The notes below the pieces were generated by a model. That model had not been told where the DNA came from. It did not search any database and worked only from the letters and a program-made list of their open reading frames with translations. The position numbers and the translations under genes were made by a program. From assembly GCA_030867875.1 (NCBI GenBank), contig JAOWCC010000809.1, forward strand, positions 992,001 through 1,056,000: a stretch of DNA of 64,000 nucleotides, in the 5' to 3' direction. Source of the stretch: Actinernus sp. WN-2022 (lineage: Eukaryota; Cnidaria; Anthozoa; Actiniaria; Actinernidae). Below, piece by piece: positions 8,291 to 18,700 of this stretch (positions are counted from its first letter, which is position 1; each line of letters opens with the position of its first letter).

Positions 8291-9115
8291 TACTGTATTC
8301 ACTCACGGATAAGCTGCACCTTTTTAACCGAAATCTTCATTTAAAATCGGGGGTGTGGCTTATCTGCGAGATCATCTACCGAACAAAAGGTCAGGAAATT
8401 TCCATAAATTAACATTTAAAAGAAATACTAAGCTATAATAATAAATACTACACCAAAACCAAAAGAAAGTAAGCACTGGCCATTGCTTTTGCAAGTTTTG
8501 TGGCTCCAAACAGATCCGTTTATGTTGTGAATATTTGTTCCTCCGCAAGCGATAAATACCATGCTAATTCTTTGCATCTTTGCACTTTAACAGCAAATTT
8601 GTCAAACAGATCTTCCACCTCTCTTTGAGTAACAAGTTTTTCTCCAATAGATGGCTTTCGGATATCCTTTTAGGCATGATAGCAGCAGACAGCTGATGAA
8701 AAAGCGAACTACTCCATGTTGTTTTGACTTCGTTCAGCAAAAACAAACTTTCAGTGTCCAGTTCTCCCTCTTCCAACAGGTGCCTGGTTACTAAGCTACA
8801 GACTGTTGGCTTCGTTATGTAAAATTCGATCTAAAAAGTGACCTGAATGACCAGATCCCGGTAAACAAACACTATGGAAAGATAAATAATATATCTAAGT
8901 ATGTAGACATTAAGTTTATACTATTTCAGAGCTGAAATTACAGGTACAACTTTGGAGTTTTCTCCAGTTTGAAAGTCTGATGAAACTGATGAAGGTTTAT
9001 AAAATGTACATGTATGTTTGATATTCTTCCAAAAAACGTTTTTCCCTGAATCAAGCTTCTAAACTCGGGGTGCGGCTTATCCGCGAGTGTGGCTTATCCG
9101 TGAGTGAATACTGTA
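8291..9115. mobile_element. TA-flanked pogo/Tc1-type non-autonomous element
   Basis: Left end ta|ctgtattcactcacgg and right end (reverse complement) ta|cagtattcactcacgg match at all but one position over about 22 bp, continuing into ataagc. TA duplications lie at both edges. A subterminal word ggcttatcygcgag is repeated near both ends (about 8357, 9074 and 9091). A CAGT-type end with TA duplication fits the Tc1/mariner-pogo group. No DDE transposase is recognisable. Inside it on the minus strand is an exon-like coding fragment, annotated separately. Confidence 0.7.
8520..8830 (-). pseudogene. Exon-like coding fragment inside the TIR element, frameshifted
   Basis: On the minus strand an acceptor-like cactttttag ends at 8831, and the next bases open a frame reading IEFYITKPTVCSLVTRHLL and on to HQLSAAIMPK. 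Near 8670 the plausible frame shifts, then continues as SIGEKLVTQREVEDLFDKF and KELAWYLSLAEEQIFTT to a TAA at 8522-8520. Taken together about 103 codons look coding (mixed acidic, basic and hydrophobic residues) with a single frameshift. I do not recognise the family. It may be the last exon of an ancestral transposase-linked gene or a captured host exon. It is broken here. Confidence 0.35.
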
Positions 9116-9314
9116 CTTACTAATTTTTTAGCTTTCCCTGTTGTTTGTCTGTAATAAACTTAGCAGCTTTTTTCTGGCTATTCCGGTTTATTAAACTCCT
9201 TTTACTGACAACTACATGTAGGTTCATTTCGTTTTCGTTTTCAAATTGAAAGATATGCTAAAGAAAGCAAGTTGGCCTGACTGGAGAATACCCAACAAAT
9301 TATGTTAGGCCTAT

Positions 9315-10005
9315 AGTTCTATATCTCCAGTTGGTTCATCCAGCCGGAAGTCCTGGCAGCTTAGTCTGCCTGAGCGCTTCAGGGATATAGAACTCAGTCA
9401 TTTCTATCTAGCGTCTCTGGCAAGTTTTAAATTACCAAAATAAGATTGATTTCAAGTTAGTTCTATATCGCCAGTTGGTTCATCCAGCGGGAAGTCCTGG
9501 CAGCTTAGTCTGCCTGAGCGCTTCAGGGATATAGAACTCGGCATTTTTTTCTAGCGTCTCCGGCAAGTTTACTAAAATAAGATTGATTTCAAGTTAGTTC
9601 TATATCGCCAGTTGGTTCATCCAGCCGGAAGTCCTGGCAGCTTAGTCTGCCTGAGCGCTTCAGGGATATAGAACTGACTAATTTTTTTCTAGCATCTACG
9701 GCAAGTTTACTAAAATAAGATTGATTTCAAGTTAGTTCTATATCGCCAGTTGGTTCATCCAGCGGGAAGTCCTGGCAGTTTAGTCTGCCTGAGCGCTTCA
9801 GGGATATATAACTATTTTTTTTTCTAGCGTCTCGGGCAAGTTTACCAAAATAAGATTGATTTCAAGCTAGTTCTATATCCCCAGTTGGTTCATCCAGCAG
9901 GAAGTCCTGGCAGCTTAGTCTGCCTGAGCGCTTGAGGGATATAGAACTCATTTGTTTCTAGCGACTCCGGCAAGTTTACCAAAATAAGATTGATTTCAAC
10001 TTAAG
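9315..10005. repeat. Five-copy tandem repeat of about 138 bp
   Basis: Units start at 9315, 9459, 9596, 9734 and 9869 (spacings 144, 137, 138 and 135). Each begins agttctatatcgccagttgg, runs through gaagtcctggcagcttagtc, and has ttcagggatatagaact about 80 bp in. That word is an inverted partner of the unit start, so every unit can fold. The linker ends with aaaataagattgatttcaag. Copies differ at few positions, so the array is young or homogenised. Confidence 0.9.
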
Positions 10006-10087
10006 TTAGTGGTCATCGAAGGCTGTCATAGTTAAAGGGATTAGAGATAACTCAAGCTGCGTTTAATTGATGGGAATGTAGAGAGTT

Positions 10088-10147
10088 GACTAGGACCCCG
10101 CAGAGATCGCAGAACTCGGTTCTGCGATCTATCCGGGGTGCCTAGTC
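10088..10147. other. Near-perfect 60-nt hairpin
   Basis: The left arm is gactagg-accccg-(cag)-agatcgcagaac and the right arm gttctgcgatct-(atc)-cggggt-(g)-cctagtc, around a tcg loop. This gives about 25 pairs with one 3x3 internal loop and one single-base bulge. It could be a microRNA-type precursor, a small palindromic element, or a cruciform site. It has no open frame. Confidence 0.6.
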
Positions 10148-10617
10148 AAACATTGGTTGCTAAGAGCGTCTGGCTCGTTATGTCTTGCATCTCACATAAT
10201 TCTGAGCGTCCAAAACTTTAACTTGAACCGACATTTATATGATTTAGTGCGTAGCGTGAAGGAAAATCTAGCTGAAAAGTTTCCAAACCTGAATCCCACT
10301 CGCTGAAACATGAAGGCGGGACATGTCAAAGGTTGCCATTATCGCGGTTAAATTGCAAAGGTTTGTGCCGCCAGACGTCTAGGTTTCAAACAAAAACAAA
10401 CGCGGAAAAAGGTTCAAGCTTAACAGTAGCTTGCAAATGGTAACTAGTATATACATGTAGGTAGACTTGGTATGGACACATTGTACATGGATAGACTTAT
10501 ATTCTGATATGCAAGGTTAGAAAAAAAAATAAACACCCACTTGGGCAAGTGATTCAAAATTGTATTTGCCCAAATCCTCTACTGGCTTGCCCTATGATTT
10601 TCTCGGGATTCAAAACT
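10148..10617. other. No gene recognised
   Basis: Non-coding sequence between the hairpin and the second nested palindrome; only short frames without domains. Confidence 0.45.
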
Positions 10618-10813
10618 TAGTGTCTTATCAGTAAAAAAAACATGTATATTCCCATCCCTGAAAAGAATGATGCAGAAGGTATGATTCCAACCATTTATAA
10701 CTTTGCAAGAATACCATAAAGGCCACATGCCAAACTATGATGCATTGTTTTGGAAAACAAGTTGAAGCAAAACCTCTGCAGAAGATATTGGTGTCATTCC
10801 AAATGACTCGTGC

Positions 10814-11085
10814 CAATAGTCCAGTTTCGTATTCAAAAATTACCACTGAATGCAATGAGTACAGACGCATGTACGCAGGGTTAGCCTCATTCTGAAGTTA
10901 AACATTCATAAATACCAGCGAGAAGGTGGGCTATTCACAACGCTGTGTGTTGTTGTAGTTTCACGCTTTGCACCTTCTCGCTGGTATTTAAGAATGTTTA
11001 ACTTCAGAATGAGGCTAACCCTGTGTACATGCGTCTATATTCATCGCATTCAGCAGTGATTTTCGAATACAAAACTGGACTATTG
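10814..11085. mobile_element. Hairpin element with about 110-bp inverted ends
   Basis: Core ends 10876-10928 (cagggttagcctcattctga, aataccagcgagaaggtg) and about 10970-11023 are near-perfect inverted repeats. Pairing extends outward, less exactly, through gacgcatgtac and ccagtttcgtattc to 10814 and 11085. The loop between is about 45 bp. It is non-coding and sits within the left half of the larger palindrome. Confidence 0.75.
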
Positions 11086-11697
11086 ATACCGCAACATTGA
11101 ATATGGTTACAACTTTCATTGTCATTTCTTCTGTAAATCACTCCAAATTCTTCTGCCAATTCTTCTCCAGAATTCTTCTCCAATTAACTGACAACATTTT
11201 CAAGGAACCTCATTCCATTATGTACATGCATGTACAAGAGAAAGCAAGGCTTTCTGGCAAAACTATATGCACACAAGTCCAAGGCCTGAAAGTGCTTGTA
11301 CCCACGTATAAGCCACACCCCCAACTTTGGCCCTTGTTTTTCTCCAAAACAGTGCAGCATACCTGCACATGTAGGTATTTATGATAAGTTAAAGTTAATC
11401 CCCCATAAAGACAACATGAAATCAATGACAATTAAGTTAAAACCTTATTCCTTAGTGATATCAAGAAAACTAAAAAAAAAAATGAGTGCTGGATATGAAC
11501 AAAATGGGATTTCACCCTAAAAAAACTAAACTAAGCTATTTGGTAATAATTGGTCCAGTGAACAGAAAGAAAATCAAGTTGTTGTACAGTTCATTTAATA
11601 TTTGTAAAGCACCGGTTGAATGAACTTCATGGATTCATGCTCATTGCAGTAATTTATAAATCTGTTCTTTGTCTTTGGGATTGACTATTGATTTCCA

Positions 11698-11819
11698 GGG
11701 CCTGGTTGTTTGAAGCAAGAGTAACTTTATCCCTAGGACAGTGCTAAATCTGTTCAGTTTAATCTTGGGTTAGCAATTTAACCCTGGGGTAGCTCTTACA
11801 ATTGCTTCAAACCAGGCCC
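11698..11819. mobile_element. 122-bp MITE, gggcctggtt family
   Basis: Left end gggcctggttgtttgaagca and right end attgcttcaaaccaggccc are inverted repeats, and an inner pair (ttgggttagc against aaccctggggtag) adds a second stem. The superfamily cannot be fixed because no clear target duplication is visible. It lies in the centre of the larger palindrome. Confidence 0.75.
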
Positions 11820-12114
11820 AGAACAGGGATATTGAACATTGATTTAACAGAGGGACTTTATCATACTAGTCTTTGCCTCTTGTGATATGGCTGAACAAAT
11901 TCTTTTTTTCCTTTCCATTTAATTTTAAGCAGCTTAACCTTTTAAGTGAAAGAATAAAAACAAATTTAAGTGTGCAATTTTGCTGTCCCGGAGGCTTGAA
12001 AGCTTTGTGTAAGTTGTAAATGCCAGCCTTTATTTCATATTCCCTCACAACATATTTTATGAATATAAATTTGTAAAACTGGTAATAATGTACAGTACTG
12101 TTGGAAAATATACA

Positions 12115-12200
12115 ACAGAAGAAGTGAAACTTCACCTTTATCAGTGAAATTTCACCTAAAAGACAATGGAAATTTCACTTGTTCAGGTGAAATTTTACTT
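12115..12200. repeat. Cluster of gtgaaatttcacc palindromes
   Basis: agtgaaacttcacc, agtgaaatttcacc, gaaatttcact and aggtgaaattttact follow within about 80 bp, each a near-palindrome of one 12-13 bp word. Confidence 0.7.
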
Positions 12201-12661
12201 CCCAGTTAAATAAGACAATTGAAAACATGAAAGAAAGCATTTTGTTCATATCCAGCACTCATTTATTTCTCTTTTTTAGTTTTGTTGATATCACTCGGGA
12301 ATAAAGGTTTTAACTTGTTATTGATTTCATGTTGTTTTTACGGGGAATTAACTTTAACTTACCATAAATACCTACATGTATGCCACACTGTTTTGGAGAA
12401 AAGCAAGGGCCAACATTGAGAGTGTGGCTTATACGCGGGTACAAACAATTTCAGACCTCGCACTCGTATAGTTTTGCCAGAAAACCTCGCTTTGTCTTGT
12501 ACATAATGGAATGAGGTCCCTTGAAAATGTTTTGAGTTAACTGGAGAAGAATTCTTGAATAGAATTAGCAGACGAATTCTGGAGAAGAATTGGCAGAATA
12601 ATTTGGAGTGATTTAAAGACTATATACAGAATAAATGACAACGAAAGTTCTAAACATATTT

Positions 12662-12795
12662 GAAGGGCTGTGTGCAAAAAGGGCATAAGTGACTCTTGAT
12701 CACATTCTAAATTCTCCTTCAATTTCTTTGTTTTCTAAGGGAGAATTTAGAACGCGATCAACAATCACTTACGCCCTTTTTGCACACAGCCCTTC
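12662..12795. mobile_element. 134-bp MITE with about 50-bp inverted repeats
   Basis: The ends gaagggctgtgtgcaaaaag and ctttttgcacacagcccttc are exact mirror images, and pairing continues through ggcataagtga and ttctaaattctcctt. attt flanks both sides (12658-12661 and 12796-12799) and may be the target duplication. No coding sequence. Confidence 0.8.
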
Positions 12796-12810
12796 ATTTG
12801 ATGTTGCAGT

Positions 12811-13048
12811 ATCAATTAGCCACTTAGAGACGAGTAAGGGATTGGGGCAAGTCCTAACTCTCAAGCTTCACTTCTGGTAAAGCGTCTTCTTTCAAGCTTA
12901 TTTTGCTTACTCTGCTAGTATTCGATGAGTTATTCACCATGTTTGTTTGTATTCTGTATGATGCATGTCCCCAGTAACCATCCCAAACGCCTTTGCGAGA
13001 TTGAACTCGTCCTAATCCCTAGTCGTTTCTAAAGTGGCTAATTGGGAT
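12811..13048. repeat. Inverted repeat around a spacer of about 120 bp
   Basis: Left caattagccacttagagacg, then taagggattgggg, mirrors right ccctagtcgtttctaaagtg then ggctaattggga. The arms are about 60 bp, about 80% alike. Probably another small decayed TIR element. Confidence 0.6.
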
Positions 13049-13284
13049 GACTTGGAATGACACCAATCTCTTCTGAAGAGGTTTTGCTTCAAATTTAAGT
13101 AGGAACACTTATGAACCGTTTTTTCCCAGAAAGGCATCGTAGTTTTGCATGTGGCTTTTATGGTACTCTTGCAAAGTTATATATGGTTGGAATCATACCT
13201 TCCGATTATGCATCATTCTTTTTAGGAAGGGGAATCTACATGTTTTTTTACTGATAGGACACTAAGTGAGAAGAGGATTTGGCA

Positions 13285-13380
13285 AGTAGTAGTAATAATA
13301 ACAATAATATCTTCTTTAACCAGGGTAAACCCTTCAGCCAAAGCTGTTATCAGTGGGTGCCCTGGGAAATCAGAAAAAAT
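13285..13380. repeat. Probable 3' end of a dispersed retroelement
   Basis: An AAT-type microsatellite (gtagtaataataacaataat) followed by tttaaccagggtaaaccctt and tgggtgccctggg matches what I recall of an abundant repeat in coral genomes, probably a non-LTR element tail. This is memory, not a search. Confidence 0.35.
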
Positions 13381-14506
13381 TAAATAACAAAGTATAAAAA
13401 TATCAGACAATATTGCAGTGAAGATATGTACAAAGTTATCCTATAACTAATGTCTACAATATTATTTAAATTTCAAAAATCTAAAAAATATCTCATTTTG
13501 TTTCAAAAACTAACAATGATGATGCTTCTTTAATGTTGGTAGATCATTAAAATATTTTGCCTCTGAGTAAAAAACAGCCTTTCTTTGCAGTTTCTATCTT
13601 AACTTTAGGAATTATGAGATCCAGGCCATTTGGGCATGAGAGGTCTAATCGTAATATTGACTAAAAAACTGGACCATTACAATTAAGACATTTAAATACA
13701 AAGATAACACAGTACATAGCGTAGCGTGCTTGTAGATATTTCCATCCTAACCGGTGAAGCATATCTTCATGCGTCAGATCATGTTCACACCCCCATGAAC
13801 GGGCCTTAACGGATATGTACATGTACTTGCATTCAAATGTTGACAAATAGTATCATAACCAGGGGGTAATGAACTAATCACTGACCCTATGCCTTGTAGG
13901 TTGTTACATAAACTAGCTGTGTTGTTACAGAAACTAGCTAGCTCTTGGTAATGATACTTTCAGTAATTTCGCAACCAGCAGCTTAATGCACGTGGATATT
14001 TAGGCTTGCCACGAGTCAACCTCTTCGTTTTCTTTATTTCTTGGAAAGAACTTTCATTGAGTAAGTGTAGTGCATATTCCGCCATGACCAGTCAGCTCTG
14101 GCCGCTCTCGATGTAAACAAAGCACTCTCCAAAAACTCGGCTCTGGTGTGGTTCTCTTTGAAAAATCATATCTCAAATTGTAGACATATTTCAGAGATAG
14201 GATTTGGTGTATTGTTGGTATAAAATTATCTTGTTTTTTTTGGGGGAAAAAACCTCCGGTATAAATTCGCAAAGTGACTTTCGAGTTTCGATCGAGACGC
14301 ATTTATCTTTAAATTGCTGTCAATCCACTTCAGACAATTTCAACTTTGTGGGGCATGTTTACATTAGTAGTATTAGCGCAGTTGGATGCCACGAAGTGAC
14401 CATTCAAACGTTTACCCAGAGGCTGATTTCGGAAAGGGCATATAAATGTGTTTGTTACCAGCTTCGTGAATAATTAAACTAATATTTCTCATTTTATTTT
14501 TTGCAG
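13381..14506. other. No gene recognised; likely intron upstream of the terminal exon
   Basis: Short open frames at 13661-13846, 14054-14302 and 14204-14473 lack domains. If the exon at 14507 is real, this stretch is its preceding intron, ending in a T-rich tract and ttgcag at 14501-14506. Confidence 0.4.
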
Positions 14507-14642
14507 TGATGGTGACTCAGAAAATTTATCTGGAATCGGCAATGGTGGTATCGGTCACAGTGCGCCAAGAAGCATCATTAATGGTGAACTGGTGCATGAA
14601 AAAAATGATGATAGCTTGGACTTTGATGATGATCAGTTTTGA
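14507..14642 (+). CDS. Probable terminal coding exon of a host gene, acidic C-terminus
   Basis: A pyrimidine-rich tract (tatttctcattttatttttt) and ttgcag at 14501-14506 form a good 3' splice site. After one base completing the split codon, 44 codons follow from 14508 to a TGA at 14640-14642. The peptide includes DGDSENLSGIGNGGIGHSAP and ends NDDSLDFDDDQF, a soluble, acidic, Gly/Ser-rich tail of the kind seen at protein C-termini. A 3' UTR follows with AATAAA about 230 bp downstream. The upstream exons were not identified with confidence; a candidate donor at 3403 is codon-complete (phase 0) and would not join this acceptor directly, so other exons would be needed. I do not recognise the protein. 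Confidence 0.55.
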
Positions 14643-14900
14643 ATCTAGTTTAGATCGAGATGTATTAGGAGCAAATATGTTCTAAACTCATTATTTAATT
14701 CAGTTTTTTAGAGAGAGAAGGGGTGTCAGATCGAAAAGGTGAATTGAGATGAATGGGGTTCTATCGAACCACTGAACTATAAAGAACAATTACCGATGCC
14801 TTGGGCTGCATGCATGAATACTGCATGTGAAATGATGTAAAAAAAGTAACAATATTGTCCCTTTAAAGTTTAAATAAAGGAACTATACGGTTAAAATGAA
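14643..14900 (+). other. Probable 3' untranslated region
   Basis: Non-coding sequence downstream of the TGA, ending around the AATAAA signal. It contains no repeat that I could pair. Confidence 0.4.
14873..14878 (+). terminator. Poly(A) signal AATAAA
   Basis: A canonical hexamer in the context gtttaaataaagg, 231 bases after the TGA of the candidate terminal exon. The distance and strand fit 3'-end formation for that gene. Confidence 0.5.
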
Positions 14901-15122
14901 TTTACGTTATCATTTTTCTTCATAAGATCTGATTTAGTGGCTGGAATCTATCGATTAATAAGCGTCATACTATTGCGTAATAATTGATACCGCAAATTAA
15001 AACTGATTTCAAATTAAACTTCTACGGAGCATTGTAGCTCCTTTTATACCAAACAGTATGGTCATCATACATACATCACCTGTAAGTATCCTTCTATTTT
15101 CCTTATATACAACCTTATATAT
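14901..15122. other. No gene recognised
   Basis: Short AT-rich interval between the poly(A) signal region and the minisatellite, with no frame or repeat of note. Confidence 0.5.
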
Positions 15123-15610
15123 CCTGTTTCACACAGTATACAACACGTATACTGGTGCGTATACGGACATATCAGGAAACCTGCCACAAGTGTTACATGC
15201 CTTATACACTACCTTTCTTATACGCCCTGTTACACACAGTACACAACACGTATACTGGTGCGTATACGGACATATCAGGAAACCTGCCACAAGTGTTACA
15301 TGCCTTATACACTACCTTTCTTATACGCCCTGTTAAACACAGTACACAACAAGTATACTGGTGCGTATACGGACATAACAGGAAACCTGCCACAAGTGTT
15401 ACATGCCTTATACACTACCTTTCTTATACGCCCTGTTACACACAGTACACAACACGTATACTGGTGCGTATACGGACATATCAGGAAACCTGCCACAAGT
15501 GTTACATGCCTTATACACAACCTTTCTTATACGCCCTGTTACACACAGTACACAACACGTATACTGGTGCATATACGGACATATCAGGAAACCTGCCACA
15601 AGTATACCAG
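15123..15610. repeat. 103-bp minisatellite, about 4.7 copies
   Basis: The word cctgttacacacagtacaca recurs at 15123, 15226, 15329, 15432 and 15535, exactly 103 bp apart after the slightly diverged first copy. Each unit also has cgtatactggtgcgtatacg and aaacctgccacaagtgttac. Because 103 is not a multiple of three and the unit has few stops, long overlapping open frames appear on both strands; these are by-products, not genes. Confidence 0.95.
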
Positions 15611-15734
15611 ATCCTGCCATTTTCTAAGCATACCCTGAAAATATAAGGACCGTATCCACACATTACACATCCTGCCATCCTCGTATATCTGCCTTACACA
15701 TGTGTGTATACGGACTGTATAAGATGTGAATAAG
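15611..15734. other. Diverged edge of the minisatellite
   Basis: Words such as ctgccattttct, cctgccatcctc and tgtgtatacggactgtat echo the 103-bp unit but are no longer periodic. Confidence 0.45.
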
Positions 15735-18700
15735 GGCTCTTCGATTGAAAATTGATTTGTAAATTTTACGACGCAATGAAACGTGTTCTATTGCTCGCGA
15801 TCTCCTCGTTCCCTCTCAAGCAGGAATCTCTTGATTTGAAACTTTTACCGATCTGAACATTTTTTGGCCACCACGAATCCCTTCGTTTCAAATTAATACT
15901 GCGCAATGAAAAATCTTAATTGAAAGCAGAAATCTTAATTGAAGGAGAAAACCTTAATTTGAGATTGCAAGCACTAACTCTTCGATTGAAAATTGATTTG
16001 TAAATTTTACGACGCAATTGAAACGGCTTCGATTTAGATCGCAAGCAGAATCTTGTCAATTTGAAAATGTTTACACAATGAAACATGTTCTATTTTACTC
16101 GCGATCTCCTCGTTCCCTCTCAAGCAAGCAGGAATCTCTTGATTTGAAACTTTTACCGATCTGAACATTTTTTGGCCACCACGAATCCCTTTGTTCCAAA
16201 TTAATATGGCGCAATGAGAAACTTAATTGAAGCTCTCTCAAGCAGAAAACCTTTAATTTGGGATTGCAAGTACCAACTCTTCGGTTGAAAATAATAAAGG
16301 GGCAATGAAAATAAAGTTTTCAATGAAAATCTTAACTTTAGCTAGAACTTGGTGCATGTGGCTAAAATAAATTGATCTGTAAATTTTACGACGCAATGAA
16401 ACGTGTTCTATTGCTCGCGATCTCCTCGTTCCCTTACAAGCAGGAATCTCTTGATTTGAAAATTTTACGGATCTGAACATTTTTTGGCCACCACGAATCC
16501 CTTCGCTTCAAATTAATACGGCGAAATGAAAAATCTTAATTGAAAGCAGAAATCTTAATTGAAGCAGAAAACCTTAATTTGAGATTGCAAGCACTAACTC
16601 TTCGATTGAAAATTGATTTGTAATTTTTACGACGCAATTGAAACGGCTTCGATTTAGATCGCAAGCAGAATCTCGTCAATTTGAATTTGTTTACACAATG
16701 AAACATGTTCTATTTTGGTCGCGATCTCCTTCGATTACCTCTCAAGCAGGAATCTCTTGATTTGAAAATTTTAAGGACTGAATATTTTTTGGCCACCACG
16801 AATCCTTTCGTTTCAAAGTAATACGGCGAAATGAAAAATCTTAATTGAAAGCAGAAATCTTAATTGAAGCAGAAAACCTTAATTTGAGATTGCAAGCACT
16901 AACTCTTCGATTGAAAATTGATTTGTAAATTTTACGACGCAATGAAACGTGTTCTATTGCTCGCGATCTCCTCGTTTCCTCTCAAGCAGGAATCTCTTGA
17001 TTTGAAAATTTTACCGATCTGAACATTTTTTGGCCACCACGAATCCCTTCGTTTCAAATTAATACGGCGCAATGAAAAATCTTAATTGAAAGCAGAAATA
17101 TTAATTTAAGCAGAACACCTTACTTTGAGACTGCAAGCACTAACTCTTCGATTGAAAATTGATTTGTAAATTTTACGACGCAATTAAAACGGCTTCGATT
17201 TAGATCGCAAGCAGAATCTCGTCAATTTGAAAATTTTTACACAATGAAACGTGTTCTATTTTGCTCGCGATCTCCTTCGTTTACCTCTCAAGCAGGAATC
17301 TCTTGATTTTTTGGGCCACCACGAATCCCTTTGTTTCAAATTAATACGGCGCAATGAAAAATCTTAACTTTAGCTAGAACCTGGTGCATGTGGCTAAAAT
17401 AAATTGATCTGTAAATTTTACGACGCAATGAAAAGTATTCTATTGCTCGCGATCTCCTCGTTACCTCCTCAAGCAGGAATCTCTTGATTTGAAAATTTTA
17501 CGGATCTGAACATTTTTTGGCCACCACGAATCCCTTCGTTTCAAATTAATACGGCGCAATGAAAAATCTTAATTGAAAGCAGAAATCTTAATTGAAGCAG
17601 AAAACCTTAATTTGAGATTGCAAGCACTAACTCTTCGATTGAAAATTGCTTTGTAAATTTTACGACGAATATGAAACGTGTTCGATTTAGATCGCAAGCA
17701 GAATCTCGTCAATTTGAAAATTTGTACATCGCAATGAAACGTGTTCTATTTAGCTCGCGATCTCCTCGTTACCTCTCAAGCAGGAATCTCTTGATATGAA
17801 AATTTTACGGAACTGAACATTTTTGGCCACCCGAATCCCTTTGTTCCAAATTAATACGGCGCAATGAGAAACTTAATTGAAGCTCTCTCAAGCAGAAAAC
17901 CTTTAATTTGGGATTGCAAGTACCAACTCTTCGGTTGAAAATAATAAAGGGGCAATGAAAATAAAATTTTCAATGAAAATCTTAACTTTAGCTAGAACTT
18001 GGTGCATGTGGCTAAAATAAATTGATCTGTAAATTTTACGACGCAATGAAACGTGTTCTATTGCTCGCGATCTTCTCGTTCCCTTACAAGCAGGAATCTC
18101 TTGATTTGAAAATTTTACGGATCTGAACATTTTTTGGCCACCACGAATCCCTTCGTTTCAAATTAATACGGCGAAATGAAAAATCTTAATTGAAAGCAGA
18201 AATCTTAATTGAAGCAGAAAACCTTAATTTGAGATTGCAAGCACTAACTCTTCGATTGAAAATTGATTTGTAAATTTTACGACGCAATTGAAACGGCTTC
18301 GATTTAGATCGCAAGCAGAATCTCGTCAATTTGAATTTTTTTACAAAATTGAAACGTGTTCTATTTTGCTCGCGATCTCCTTCGTTTACCTCTCAAGCAG
18401 GAATCTCTTGATTTGAAAATTTTAAGGACTGAATATTTTTTGGCCACCACGAATCCTTTCGTTTCAAAGTAATACGGCGCAATGAAAAATCTTAACTTTA
18501 GCTAGAACTTGGTGCATGTGGCTAAAATAAAGTGATCTGTAAATTTTACGACGCAATGAAACGTATTCTATTGCTCGCGATCTCCTCGTTCCCTCTCAAG
18601 CAGGAATCTCTTGATTTGAAAATATTACCGATCTGAACATTTTTTGGCCACCACGAATCCCTTCGTTTCAAATTAATACGGCGCAATGAAAAATCTTAAT

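Larger units (their letters stand above)
10618..13262. repeat. Second large nested palindrome with inserted MITEs
   Basis: The outer arms 10618-10803 and 13050-13262 are inverted copies: tatcagtaaaaaaaacatgt, gaaggtatgattccaacca and tggtgtcattcc reappear complemented in reverse order. The inner arms 11097-11520 and about 12190-12650 are likewise inverted copies, with shared words such as taggtatttatgataagtta, catgaaatcaatgacaatta and gagtgctggatatgaacaaa. The centre (11520-12190) and the intervals between arms carry smaller inverted-repeat elements. No transposase is visible. It resembles the palindrome at 4849-6447 in design but not in sequence. Confidence 0.7.

Noticed and set aside
9315..10005. 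tRNA-like B-box (ggttcatcc) suggesting a tRNA-derived SINE
   Set aside because: The word lacks the central bases of the GGTTCGANTCC consensus and no A-box or cloverleaf could be built.
15155..15646. 163-codon plus-strand frame and overlapping frames on both strands
   Set aside because: They fall wholly inside the 103-bp minisatellite; the unit is open in several frames on both strands, so the length is a by-product of the repeat.
16253..16480. 75-codon minus-strand frame with an exact copy at 17903
   Set aside because: Both lie in satellite A at its 1650-bp period; the identity reflects array duplication, not a conserved gene.
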